Below, in pieces: positions 44,693-53,844 of a DNA stretch of 64,000 nt. The stretch's first letter is position 1, and each line of letters begins with the position of its first letter. The DNA comes from an uncultured Clostridia bacterium (lineage in GTDB: Bacteria > Bacillota > Clostridia > Christensenellales > Borkfalkiaceae). The stretch lies in assembly GCA_934271245.1 (NCBI GenBank), contig CAKQQY010000004.1, positions 17,363-81,362 of the forward strand, given 5' to 3'. The translations under genes and the position numbers were made by a program. The notes beneath the pieces are model-generated. The model did no database searches and was not told where the DNA came from. It saw nothing but the letters and a program-made list of their open reading frames with translations.

Positions 44693-45468
44693 TAGTTTCT
44701 TCCTTGCGCTTTTTTTAACAGTTCCAACTGCAATTCGCCCGCGCTCCTTATTGCCTCGTAGTCCGAACCCGAAGAAATGAGATTCATACCCAAATCGTTC
44801 CATCTTTTTAAGGTTTCGCCGTCACTTGTTCCGCCGTAAGACACTCCTATTGATTTGCCTGCTTTTTTAAGAATCTCCGTCGCTCTCTTTATCCAGTATA
44901 AATTTTCATCGGAAAAAACTTCGGAAAATTTTCCGATGCTTGCGCTTAAATCGCACGGCCCGAAAATAAAACAGTCTATTCCATCCACCGTCAGAATATC
45001 TTCAAGATTTTCAACGGCTTGTTTCGTTTCGATCTGAACGCAACGGATAAAATCATCTTCTCTTTTTTTGTAATCCGTAAGACTTTCTCCGCCCCAACAA
45101 CACGCGCGAAGAGGACCGCACCCGCGATTCCCTCTCGGCGGATAATAGGTGGATTTAATTGCTTTTTCGGCTTCTTCTCTCGTGTTTATCATAGGAAAAA
45201 TAATTCCGTCGGGTCCCATTTCCAACACGTGTTTCGTATGATTGAAATCATCCTGATGAACACGTACCAAAACGCTTTTACCTTTATTTTTAATAATGGC
45301 GATATGGTTTAACAGAGCGGCGTTATCTATACAGGAATGTTCCGTATCCACCCAGATAAAATCATAATCCAGACTACTGACGATATCCGATGAAATAAAA
45401 TCGTTCATCAGAACGTGCGAACCGCAAACTTTATCTCGGTCAACTAATTTTTGTTTTAACGTTTTCAT
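44692..45468 (-). CDS. HpcH/HpaI family aldolase
   Basis: 258 residues from ATG 45468 (AGGTTGG upstream), overlapping the preceding SGNH gene by 29 bp. Class II pyruvate-type aldolase: FIWVDTEHS with the catalytic His (about 42), VLVRVHQ (Arg about 67), CGPLRA (about 110), QIETKQAVENLEDIL with a metal Glu (about 140) and IFGPCDLSASIG with a metal Asp (about 166). The family splits 2-keto-3-deoxy sugar acids, including 2-keto-3-deoxy-L-rhamnonate (RhmA/YfaU). With a rhamnosidase and a Gfo/Idh dehydrogenase in the same regulon, a non-phosphorylating rhamnose or uronate route is plausible; this is inference. Confidence 0.87.
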   Translation of the reverse strand: MKTLKQKLVDRDKVCGSHVLMNDFISSDIVSSLDYDFIWVDTEHSCIDNAALLNHIAIIKNKGKSVLVRVHQDDFNHTKHVLEMGPDGIIFPMINTREEAEKAIKSTYYPPRGNRGCGPLRACCWGGESLTDYKKREDDFIRCVQIETKQAVENLEDILTVDGIDCFIFGPCDLSASIGKFSEVFSDENLYWIKRATEILKKAGKSIGVSYGGTSDGETLKRWNDLGMNLISSGSDYEAIRSAGELQLELLKKAQGRN

Positions 45469-46075
45469 AACCAACCTGATTCTTTTCAATAATCTCTTCT
45501 AAATCTTCGTAACAAGCGGAAGCGACAAACTTTGCTCCTTTATCGCTCAGATGCAATCCGTCAACCGTATAGGTCGTTATATCGTCTTTCAACGAAACAG
45601 CCTTAAACTTTCCGTCCAACGGAACAAAACAATCGGCATATTTTTTTGCCGTTTTAAACACGTGTTCGTTGAACTCGATAAGTAAACTTCTCTTGTGAGA
45701 ACGCATGACGTCATCGGATATTAAATACGGTTCCATTATGATAAGCGGCGCGGACGATTTATCACGAATTGTTTTTACGAGATTTTCATATCTTGACGCA
45801 AATTGTTCGCTTCTTAAAGACTTATCGTCGAAACTTTTCAAAACGTCGTTTACTCCGATAAATAAAAATATAATATCGGCTTCGACTTCGATTTCGCCGC
45901 TTTCGATTCTGCTTTGTAAATCTATGGTCCGATCTCCCCAGATTCCGCAATTTTTAAATTCGAACAGGATGTCGCCATATTTTTCTTCTAAGAACTTTTC
46001 AACGTAAATCGGATAGCCTACTGCCGAACCTCTTGATCCGGCAGTAATGCTATCCCCTAAAAATCGTATTATCAT
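45440..46075 (-). CDS. SGNH/GDSL hydrolase, cytoplasmic
   Basis: 211 residues. Block I FLGDSITAG at residues 5-13 places the nucleophile Ser right at the N-terminus, so no signal peptide is possible. Block II NCGIWGDRT, block III FIGVNDVL, block V VDGLHLSDKG with the Asp-x-x-His pair (about 176-180): a complete rhamnogalacturonan-acetylesterase or lysophospholipase type set. Its ATG overlaps the stop of the 1605-residue surface-protein gene by 4 bp, and the long direct repeat runs into its first codons. Second intracellular esterase of the operon. Confidence 0.87.
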   Translation of the reverse strand: MIIRFLGDSITAGSRGSAVGYPIYVEKFLEEKYGDILFEFKNCGIWGDRTIDLQSRIESGEIEVEADIIFLFIGVNDVLKSFDDKSLRSEQFASRYENLVKTIRDKSSAPLIIMEPYLISDDVMRSHKRSLLIEFNEHVFKTAKKYADCFVPLDGKFKAVSLKDDITTYTVDGLHLSDKGAKFVASACYEDLEEIIEKNQVGYENVKTKIS

Positions 46076-47526
46076 TCCGTAATTATCCCGGTATAATTTT
46101 CCCTTATATATGCCGTCGCGTCTTCGTCTGTCTTTAAGGTTACGTTGCTATACGTTACGACCGTTCCCCAGCAACTGCTCTCCGCAAGTCCGAATCTGAA
46201 CGCCGTACCAGCCGCGTAACTTCCGCTCGCTTTAAGGTGTCCGTTCGTTACCGAAACGGGCATCGTATAACAGTTACTGAAATTACCCGTGCATAATTCT
46301 CCGTCAACGTATAAGTAAATCGTGTCGTTATAAAGTATCAAGGTCAAATCGGCGTATAATTTTTCGGCGGTAAAGATATTCGTACTCGTAAAATATTCTC
46401 TGCCTTTATTATATCCGTCTTCTTCACAATTACCTACTGCGCTTAATATCTTATTCTTATTGATGTAGAATTGAATACAATTTTCCTGCGCCGTCAAATC
46501 TTCGTCCGCGCTCATCGTAAAGCCTATCATAGCGTTATCGTCTACGTACGGAACGGTGATTCTCGCCGACAATACCGCTACCGTTGTCGCTTCTCCCGAA
46601 AAATAGTAATACCCCGGCGCTTTCTTTATGAACGCTTCGTACGCTACCGCTTTATTGTTATAATTATTGCCGTTCTTTACAAAATTTTTGGATACGGAAT
46701 TATCTATCAGCCCCTTATACAATTTATTCGTTTTGATTTCGTTCAGACCGTCTTCGCCCGTCTTTAAGGATACTTCGCTATACGTTACGACCGTTCTCCA
46801 ACAACTGCTCTCCGCAAGTCCGAATCTGAACGCGGTGCCTACTGCGTAACTTCCGCTCTCTTTAAGGTGTCCGCTCGTTACGGAAACGGGCATCGTATAA
46901 CAGTTACTGAAATTACCCGTGCACATTTCTCCGTCGACGTATAAGTAAATCGTATCGTTATAAAATACCAGGCTCAAATCGGCGTATAATTTTTCGGCGG
47001 TAAAGATATTCGTACTCGTGAAATATTCTCTTCCTTTATTATATCCGTTTTCACAGTTACCGACTGCGCTCAATATCTTACTCTTACCTATATAGAATTG
47101 AATACAGTTTGTTTGCGATCCTAAATTATCGTCCGCGCTCATCGTAAAGCCTATCATGGCGTTATCGTCTACGTACGGAACGGTAATTCTCGCCGACAAT
47201 ACCGCAATCGTTGACGCTTCGTTAGAGAAGTAATAATACCCGGGCGCTTTCTTTGTAAACGCTTCGTACTCTACCGACGTATTGCTGTAAACGTTGCCGT
47301 TCTTTACCATATTTTTTACAAATACTTCCGTCTTTTCAAACACGGCGGTATACGTTGCGTCTCCGGTGACGCCGACAACTTCCGGAGTCCAACCGACAAA
47401 GTTTGTATATCTGGTCGTATCCGTTATAAAATCGGCAGGCGATTCGCCGTCGTACGTCGGAGTTTCGCCGTATTTAACGTTTTCGTCTGTTTCAAGAATC
47501 GTTCCGTCGGCATTTTTCCAGGTGAT
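46063..47526. repeat. Long direct repeat, copy 2 (matches 38094-39557)
   Basis: Same orientation as copy 1. At the protein level the copies differ by, for example, KTGEDA versus KTDEDA near the C-terminus. Recombination between the copies would delete 7969 bp, including the Gfo/Idh, esterase and aldolase genes and the 39-aa peptide gene. Confidence 0.9.
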
Positions 47527-50500
47527 CGTATATACGCTCGGTGTTTGCGAATACGTTGCCTTATAGCTTACGCTTTGAGTTGCGGGAACGATTTCAGGAC
47601 TCCACCCCGTAAACGTGTATTTAAACTCGTTGTCGTTTTCTTTCTCGGGAATTCCGCCGTAAGAAGGCGTCTGACCGTCGAAAACCTTCGTTTCTTTCAA
47701 CACGGAATCGTCGTCGTCAAGCCACGTTATCGTATGCAAATAATTTGTCGTAATTTCGTTTAAGGCGTCGTCGCCGGTCTTTAACGACACGTTGCTGAAC
47801 GTCGCAACGTCTCCCCAGGAACAAGTCGTTGCCAGACCGAATCTGAATTCGGTACCGCTTGCATAAGGATTATAACTCAAGTTGCTGTTCGTAACGGAAA
47901 CGGGCATATCGAAGGGACCCGTAAACGTTCCTTCTATCAACTTATTATCGACGTATAAATAAATCGTATCTTTATACAATATCAACGTGAAATCGGCATA
48001 CAGTTTCTTATCCGTAAATATGGTCATAGAGTAATCTCTCGCCTTACCGAAATCGGTATCGTTGCTTTCGGACGCACTTTGTATTCCAGGTTTCAGCAAA
48101 TAGAATTGCGTCGAATTAACTAAATTCGTCAGGTCGTGACTGCTCGTCATGGTAAATCCAGCTCTGAAATTATCGTCAAGATAAGCAATAGCGATTTTTG
48201 CCGACAATACCGCGGCAGAAGAAGCCGGATTTTCGAAATAATAATATCCCGCATTCTTTTCCGTCCACTTATTGTACGAAAGTTTTAAGTTCTGATACTC
48301 GTTATTCCTATTCTTTATCATTAACTTCTGGGCGTTTTCTCCACGTTGCTCGTTGATTTTATCGATGTAGTCTGTGGGAAAAATATCGCGCTCGTAAAGA
48401 TCGGAAGAATGAATATGATTTATGGCGTCCTCATCGTATCTTTCGGTTACCTTCGCGGTAATTTCAACACCTTGGGTCTGATAAAAATATATGCCGAATT
48501 TTAAACCGTTCGTCAAATCCAGACCTTCGTACATATAATGAACGTCTCCGCCTTTGATACCGTTTGAATTTACTTTAAGAATAAACGTATCGTCAATCCA
48601 GATATAGAAATATCCGTCTACCAGAGCAAGCGATAACGTGGCTTCCGTTTTATTAAGCCATACCGAGTCGCCCGATTCGTTGTACTGCATTTCGGTCCAC
48701 GTTCCGGCGCCCCAGGAACCGGGTCGTCTGAACAAATCTCCCATAAGAGAACCCGTAAACGCGCCGTCGTCCGCCAAACCTATTTCATGGGTGTAATAGT
48801 ACCCGGGTTGTACAATCTTGTTGTCGGATTTCTCGTTTGTAATTATTTTGCCGTCGGTAAAGATAAATCCTACGCCGTATAAAGAAGGCATAACAACGTT
48901 TTTAGGAATAGTAATGGTTGCCGTCAACAATGCGGAAGTATGATTTCCCGAATCGAAAAACGCAAAACTCGACTGATTTTTGCTTAACGCGTCGGCCGAA
49001 ACATACGTATCGTTATCGATTTCTATGATACCGTAGCTGTCTTTATCCCTTCTCGGGGGTTCGATAGTATAATTCAAATCAGTTATCTTGGACGTAACCA
49101 GAATATTATGAGATTGAGGCAAATATCCGCTGCCGGAAATACTTATCGTATAGTTTCCGTCAACCTCGATCGTTTTTCCGCCTAACTCGTAACTGCCTTG
49201 TTTCGGAACGTAAAATTTATACGTACCGTTTCCTCCCGATTTAAGAGAATAGAACAACAACGAACTGCTTCCCTTTAACGAAACGGTCATGTCGGACGCA
49301 TTGTTTCCCGAAGTGTCTTTCAAAGCCCCCGAAACTTCCACCGTCGCCGAAGAATCGAATCTCGTGAACGTGGGCTTTATAACGGTTTGTCCGCTGACGT
49401 TTTCTATCGTATATTCGCCGTTAACTATATTGTCTTTTACGTCTTCATAACAATCAACGCCGTTAATTTCAAATCCGGTTAAGATATTGCGGTTGGAAGG
49501 TAAAATCGTCGCAACGACGTCACTGCCCGCTCTGACGGCTGTTTCGCTGAAAGTAACGCTGCCGCCTACAACGTCGCCATCCGTTTTGATTCTGTATATT
49601 CCGTAATTTGCAAGAATCGTATCGACCTGACTCGGATCGTCCGATATGTCATGCGCTTCGTAATCCGTGAATATGCCTTGCGCGTCCAACGTATAAAATC
49701 CGGGGCATGACCTTTCTTTCAAAAACGAAACGTATTTCGTCATTACGTATTGACCGTTAATAAAGTAATAGAAATATCCGTTGTCTTTGACAACCGTATA
49801 TTGAATTTTTCCGTCATATCCGTCATAGTCCGGAGTAACTTTTCCCTCTTGTTTATAATTCCAGGCATAGTTGTTGTTGTTCCAGAAATTCAACGTACTG
49901 TAAGTCGTGGGTTTTTTGTTTTTTGCGGCTATCGGTTCGACATAGAACGCGCTGCATTCGATTTGATTGAGAGCGTCCATTACGCCGACTGCTGCCGGAG
50001 ATTTGTTATATATGTTATTTCCTACTTCCGCAGTAACCGTGTACCAATACGAAGAAGAGCAAACGTTTGTAAAGAAAATACCTTGGGAGTGGTCAACGTC
50101 CGACTTAACAACACCGTTTCCGATTTCCGTCAAGTCCCATCCGTCCGATTTTGCCTGACCGGTAACCGCGTTACCTATCAAAGCGTTTTCGGCGTCGACG
50201 TTGATATATCCGTCGGCGTTGAATCTCTGACTCGTTTCGTTACGGTCTCTGTCGTCAAAGGCAAACATACCCTGAAGCCAATGCGCCGTTCCTACGTTAT
50301 CATAATAACGGTAATGAGGGTTAATTCTTACTTTATCGGGAATCTGTTCCGCCGAATTTACGGAAATATTTATTTCGTTCCACGGAACGAAAAATTCAAT
50401 TGTCAGCGAAACCGCTTTATCGTTCTGATAATTTGTAACCCCTTTCGCTTCGAAATTCGCGCTGTTAAAGTTCCAATGATTGTTTGAATCGACGTAGAAA

Positions 50501-50889
50501 TTGAACGTAGAAGTAGCGACTTCGTAAATTACGTCTTCGGCTTTAACCGAAAACCAAAAACACGAGTTGGCGTACATATCCATTCTTCTGACCCATTTAA
50601 TGTTCGAATCGTACGCTACGGCGCCGATATACAAACCTTTTTCGGAGAAAGAAGTGGTAACGTTCATTTCCACGCCGTCGTCTTTCAATATATATTTGTT
50701 CTTGTTCGACCAACGTTCTTCGTTTAACGATCCGTCGATAGTCATTCCCTCATCACAGGACACTTTCGAATTCGGTTGATAAGCCCAGGAATACGAATTG
50801 TCGTTCTCTACCCTTTTAGTTTCCGCGCAACCGCAAAGAAAGAAAATAGCGCTTACGATACTTAAAAAAGCGATTAAAATTTTTTTCAT
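46072..50889 (-). CDS. Giant surface lipoprotein with CBM9/DOMON-like, carboxypeptidase-regulatory-like, InlB-like and lectin-like modules
   Basis: 1605 residues, lipoprotein signal (Cys21 in FFLCGC). Residues about 45-240 look CBM9-like (GMTIDGSLNEERW, NPHYRYYDNVGTAHWLQ), about 245-430 concanavalin-like, about 432-500 an InlB-like insert. About 510-605 resembles a carboxypeptidase regulatory domain (VEVSGALKDTSGNN, GNYTISISGSGYLPQSH). About 625-845 and 860-1055 are two lectin-like domains, then two InlB-like repeats (about 1058-1190), then the two lectin-like modules shared with the 38103-40586 protein. No catalytic residues seen. It is probably a polysaccharide-binding scaffold in the operon with importer and esterases. 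AAGGGGA ribosome site. Confidence 0.8.
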   Translation of the reverse strand: MKKILIAFLSIVSAIFFLCGCAETKRVENDNSYSWAYQPNSKVSCDEGMTIDGSLNEERWSNKNKYILKDDGVEMNVTTSFSEKGLYIGAVAYDSNIKWVRRMDMYANSCFWFSVKAEDVIYEVATSTFNFYVDSNNHWNFNSANFEAKGVTNYQNDKAVSLTIEFFVPWNEINISVNSAEQIPDKVRINPHYRYYDNVGTAHWLQGMFAFDDRDRNETSQRFNADGYINVDAENALIGNAVTGQAKSDGWDLTEIGNGVVKSDVDHSQGIFFTNVCSSSYWYTVTAEVGNNIYNKSPAAVGVMDALNQIECSAFYVEPIAAKNKKPTTYSTLNFWNNNNYAWNYKQEGKVTPDYDGYDGKIQYTVVKDNGYFYYFINGQYVMTKYVSFLKERSCPGFYTLDAQGIFTDYEAHDISDDPSQVDTILANYGIYRIKTDGDVVGGSVTFSETAVRAGSDVVATILPSNRNILTGFEINGVDCYEDVKDNIVNGEYTIENVSGQTVIKPTFTRFDSSATVEVSGALKDTSGNNASDMTVSLKGSSSLLFYSLKSGGNGTYKFYVPKQGSYELGGKTIEVDGNYTISISGSGYLPQSHNILVTSKITDLNYTIEPPRRDKDSYGIIEIDNDTYVSADALSKNQSSFAFFDSGNHTSALLTATITIPKNVVMPSLYGVGFIFTDGKIITNEKSDNKIVQPGYYYTHEIGLADDGAFTGSLMGDLFRRPGSWGAGTWTEMQYNESGDSVWLNKTEATLSLALVDGYFYIWIDDTFILKVNSNGIKGGDVHYMYEGLDLTNGLKFGIYFYQTQGVEITAKVTERYDEDAINHIHSSDLYERDIFPTDYIDKINEQRGENAQKLMIKNRNNEYQNLKLSYNKWTEKNAGYYYFENPASSAAVLSAKIAIAYLDDNFRAGFTMTSSHDLTNLVNSTQFYLLKPGIQSASESNDTDFGKARDYSMTIFTDKKLYADFTLILYKDTIYLYVDNKLIEGTFTGPFDMPVSVTNSNLSYNPYASGTEFRFGLATTCSWGDVATFSNVSLKTGDDALNEITTNYLHTITWLDDDDSVLKETKVFDGQTPSYGGIPEKENDNEFKYTFTGWSPEIVPATQSVSYKATYSQTPSVYTITWKNADGTILETDENVKYGETPTYDGESPADFITDTTRYTNFVGWTPEVVGVTGDATYTAVFEKTEVFVKNMVKNGNVYSNTSVEYEAFTKKAPGYYYFSNEASTIAVLSARITVPYVDDNAMIGFTMSADDNLGSQTNCIQFYIGKSKILSAVGNCENGYNKGREYFTSTNIFTAEKLYADLSLVFYNDTIYLYVDGEMCTGNFSNCYTMPVSVTSGHLKESGSYAVGTAFRFGLAESSCWRTVVTYSEVSLKTGEDGLNEIKTNKLYKGLIDNSVSKNFVKNGNNYNNKAVAYEAFIKKAPGYYYFSGEATTVAVLSARITVPYVDDNAMIGFTMSADEDLTAQENCIQFYINKNKILSAVGNCEEDGYNKGREYFTSTNIFTAEKLYADLTLILYNDTIYLYVDGELCTGNFSNCYTMPVSVTNGHLKASGSYAAGTAFRFGLAESSCWGTVVTYSNVTLKTDEDATAYIRENYTGIITE

Positions 50890-50900
50890 ATCTTTTCCCC

Positions 50901-52937
50901 TTATTTTCCTAATACCACGATATCGGAAATACGTATTTCCGAATTGTTGCTTTTACTTATCTTTTTCGATACGCTTATCGTAATCGAATTTACCTTTATT
51001 TCGTTAAAGGACGCAAGGCACGAGGATCCCGCTTCCACATAGTTATATGACGTTCCGATAAAATCTTTACTGAACTCTATATCGGAAACCCTTGCAACGG
51101 GAACGTATTCGTTCCCCTTGTACCAACTCGGTTTTTCGGCAAGATTAAATTCCATATAATCGATTTGCGAGAAAGCGTAATCATAATTATACGAATTGTA
51201 CACAAGTACCGAACTTATCGTTCGCGGCTCGCTGAAATTAAGAGTAATCAAAGTTTCTCCCTTACTCGCGAATTCCCAATCGGCATAATACGAGTGAGAA
51301 ACGAATAATTCGTCGTTTAAGTATTGCGTTCCCGAATATCCGTTTTTACTTGTAATCGTAATCTTTGCGTCTTTGGCAATATTTTTTACGCCTATGCTGT
51401 CATACATTTTCGGTTGACAACTTTTTGTCGGTCCGTTTCCGTATAACAATAATCCGTATTCCGGATTAGTCACCCAATGCGCTTTATCTACGCTATACCA
51501 TCTGCCGTACTTCTCTGCCTGATAGGTTTCGTTGGCATGTCCCCAGCCTAAAATAAACAATTCGTCTTGCGTGGGAGAATAAACCAGACAGCCGTGTCCG
51601 CAACCCGGCATCCAACTGTTGTCGAAACTTGTTCCGCAGATAGCCGAAGCATATTGAGAAGGTTTCGTAAACGGTCCCAAAGGATTATTATCGGAAACGG
51701 TTTGTGAAATGTCGTAATATTTATTGTTGTATCCGCCGCCCGAATAACAAAGAATATATCTTCTGACGCTTTCTTTTTTATCGTTTATATAGTTTTTGGC
51801 AATCATGAACGCGCCTTCGTTACCGTCGCCGTGAGCGCCGTTTTCAAGAACGTATTTCTCGCCCATATCGTAACTTGCCATATTCCAGGGTTCTCTTTCC
51901 CAGTTATCGTTTTTCGTAACGGTGGTATATCCGCCGCGAATCAACAAAGTCATCGTGGAATAATCGGGGGTTACGAAATCTTTCATTTTCATTCCCCAGA
52001 TATGCACGCCCTGATCGTTGGAGTCCACGTGATGACAGAAATACAGATACAACTGACCGTCGCTGTCCATAAACGGATGCGCGTCGATCGTTCCCCACGG
52101 TATATCCAGATTGTTATCGCTGCTGATATCGATGGACGGAGTATAATTAGTAAGTATTTTACCGTTCAGGTTCGGTTCGTTGGCGTCTCCGTAATAAATT
52201 TCGGAAGTAACGGGAACAAACGGTCCGGTGGGAGTATCCGAAACGTAAATACCTATACACATAAGATTTAAGTTTTCCCAGTTTCTTTCCCAGTCGTGCG
52301 TTTCGTCAAATCGTTTTTGCCACGTGTCAAGTTGAGATTGTTTAATACATTCCTTATATAACGACGGATTTTCGTCATACGTTTTACTTTGCGTTTGCGA
52401 ATAAATAAAGTATTTACCCGATACTTCGTCATAAATGACGTCGGGCGCCATAGCCGCTCCCGCTATCCACGAATCGTCGTAATATTTAATAGAAAAAGTA
52501 CCGTCCACACCGCCGCAAAGTTCCCAATCCACCAAATCTTTACTTCTGTATACGGCGCTCGTTGCGACGTAATTTCCGTTTTCGTCGCTCAATCTTTTAT
52601 ACTGTCCGTCGTAATATTCGGCTATTAACCCCTTATATCCGTCGGCATTAGTAGCGCTTGGGTACATATAGTAATAGCCGCCGTATTCGTCGTTTCCCGT
52701 TCCGTTAGTATGTCTGCCTTCCGGAACGTAAATACAGGACGCGTCGGCGCCGAATAACTGCAGGTCGTTACGATAAAAATATTTGGAATCGTAAGCGTCG
52801 TTGTCCGAATTATTCGTAAACGCCGATAATTCAAAATATTCGGCGGGAGCCGTATACCCCGACGTGTTGCACGAAGCCAGAACAAACAACGAACCGACTA
52901 ACAGCAAACAAGAAATAGCTTTTATAATTTTTTTCAT
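50901..52937 (-). CDS. GH43-like beta-propeller glycosidase lipoprotein
   Basis: 678 residues, lipoprotein signal with Cys at about 23 (VLASC). Five-bladed propeller about 30-490. An early acidic segment YRNDLQLFGADAS precedes blade 1, AMAPDVIYDEVSGKYFIYS is the APDV block, IDAHPFMDSDGQLYLYF the pKa-modulating Asp region, GNEGAFMIAKNYI a probable catalytic Glu, and HGCLVYSPTQDELFILGWG the late His block of GH43 enzymes. Residues about 525-678 form a discoidin/CBM-like beta-sandwich (TLNFSEPRTISSVLVYNSYN). GH43 enzymes cut arabinans, xylans or galactans. It is on the outer face of the membrane and would trim glycan before import. Confidence 0.78.
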   Translation of the reverse strand: MKKIIKAISCLLLVGSLFVLASCNTSGYTAPAEYFELSAFTNNSDNDAYDSKYFYRNDLQLFGADASCIYVPEGRHTNGTGNDEYGGYYYMYPSATNADGYKGLIAEYYDGQYKRLSDENGNYVATSAVYRSKDLVDWELCGGVDGTFSIKYYDDSWIAGAAMAPDVIYDEVSGKYFIYSQTQSKTYDENPSLYKECIKQSQLDTWQKRFDETHDWERNWENLNLMCIGIYVSDTPTGPFVPVTSEIYYGDANEPNLNGKILTNYTPSIDISSDNNLDIPWGTIDAHPFMDSDGQLYLYFCHHVDSNDQGVHIWGMKMKDFVTPDYSTMTLLIRGGYTTVTKNDNWEREPWNMASYDMGEKYVLENGAHGDGNEGAFMIAKNYINDKKESVRRYILCYSGGGYNNKYYDISQTVSDNNPLGPFTKPSQYASAICGTSFDNSWMPGCGHGCLVYSPTQDELFILGWGHANETYQAEKYGRWYSVDKAHWVTNPEYGLLLYGNGPTKSCQPKMYDSIGVKNIAKDAKITITSKNGYSGTQYLNDELFVSHSYYADWEFASKGETLITLNFSEPRTISSVLVYNSYNYDYAFSQIDYMEFNLAEKPSWYKGNEYVPVARVSDIEFSKDFIGTSYNYVEAGSSCLASFNEIKVNSITISVSKKISKSNNSEIRISDIVVLGK

Positions 52938-52968
52938 TTTCCTCTCTCCTTATAAATTTATGTTTTTA

Positions 52969-53832
52969 TTAACCCTTTACGCTTGAAGAAATAGCAAGAC
53001 CCTTTCTGATATATTTTTGCATGGCGACGTACATTATGATAAGCGGAGCCATTCCCACGAAAGCCCCCGCCATACGAAGAGGCCAATTCTGCGCGTAAGG
53101 ACCCGCAAACATCGCAAGCGCGACCTGCAACGTGTACATCGACGCAGACTGACAGAAAAGCAACGGACCCAAATAATCGTTATACGCGCTTATGAACGTT
53201 AAAATAAATTGCGCTACTATAACCGTTCCCGACATGGGAAAAATTATTTTGTTGAATACGCCGAAAAATCCCAGACCGTCTATCTTTCCCGCATCGATTA
53301 AATCGTCGGGAAGTTTGACGTAAAACTGCCGCATAAAGAAAACGATGCCGATACTGCCAAACATTCTCGGAACCATCAACGGCCAGGGAGTATTCATCCA
53401 ACCTATGGAATCATACAACAAAACCTGCGCAATGGTAGCCATGGAATTCGGAAGCATAATGGTAGAAAGAAGAATCGAAAACATTACGTTCTTCAATTTA
53501 AAATGCATCTTCGCATAAGCAAACGCCGCCATTGCCGAAGTGTATATACCGATTATTACGCCCGGTAAATAAATCCAGAGAGTATTGAATAGCCCCTGCA
53601 TTAAGTTAATTCCCGCAAGTCGCGACGTGAACACCGAGACGTATCCCTCAACGCTGAATTGCTGCGGTAACCAATGAAACTCCGCCAGGTTGGCTTCGGC
53701 CTCCGTCTGAAACGAAGTGTCTACCACTATATAAATCGGGAAAAAAACAACAAACACGACTAAAAACGTTATAACGTAATTGCCCAAGTTGTTCTTAAAG
53801 TTTTGTAAACGTTTATTTTTATTCTCAGTCAT
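52969..53832 (-). CDS. Carbohydrate ABC transporter permease, MalG type (right-hand system)
   Basis: 287 residues, about six membrane segments, EAA loop about 180-200 (IDAGKIDGLGFFGVFN). GGGAGGG ribosome site. Pairs with the 53845-54771 permease, 12 bp upstream. Part of the 15.6-kb operon; imports the oligosaccharide bound by the lipoprotein of 54790-56667. No ATPase gene. Confidence 0.93.
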   Translation of the reverse strand: MTENKNKRLQNFKNNLGNYVITFLVVFVVFFPIYIVVDTSFQTEAEANLAEFHWLPQQFSVEGYVSVFTSRLAGINLMQGLFNTLWIYLPGVIIGIYTSAMAAFAYAKMHFKLKNVMFSILLSTIMLPNSMATIAQVLLYDSIGWMNTPWPLMVPRMFGSIGIVFFMRQFYVKLPDDLIDAGKIDGLGFFGVFNKIIFPMSGTVIVAQFILTFISAYNDYLGPLLFCQSASMYTLQVALAMFAGPYAQNWPLRMAGAFVGMAPLIIMYVAMQKYIRKGLAISSSVKG

Positions 53833-53844
53833 TTTTTCCCTCCC

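Noticed and set aside
38094..47526. Insertion sequence or CRISPR as the cause of the long repeats
   Set aside because: The repeated DNA is coding sequence for lectin-like modules, with no transposase, terminal inverted repeats or spacer pattern.
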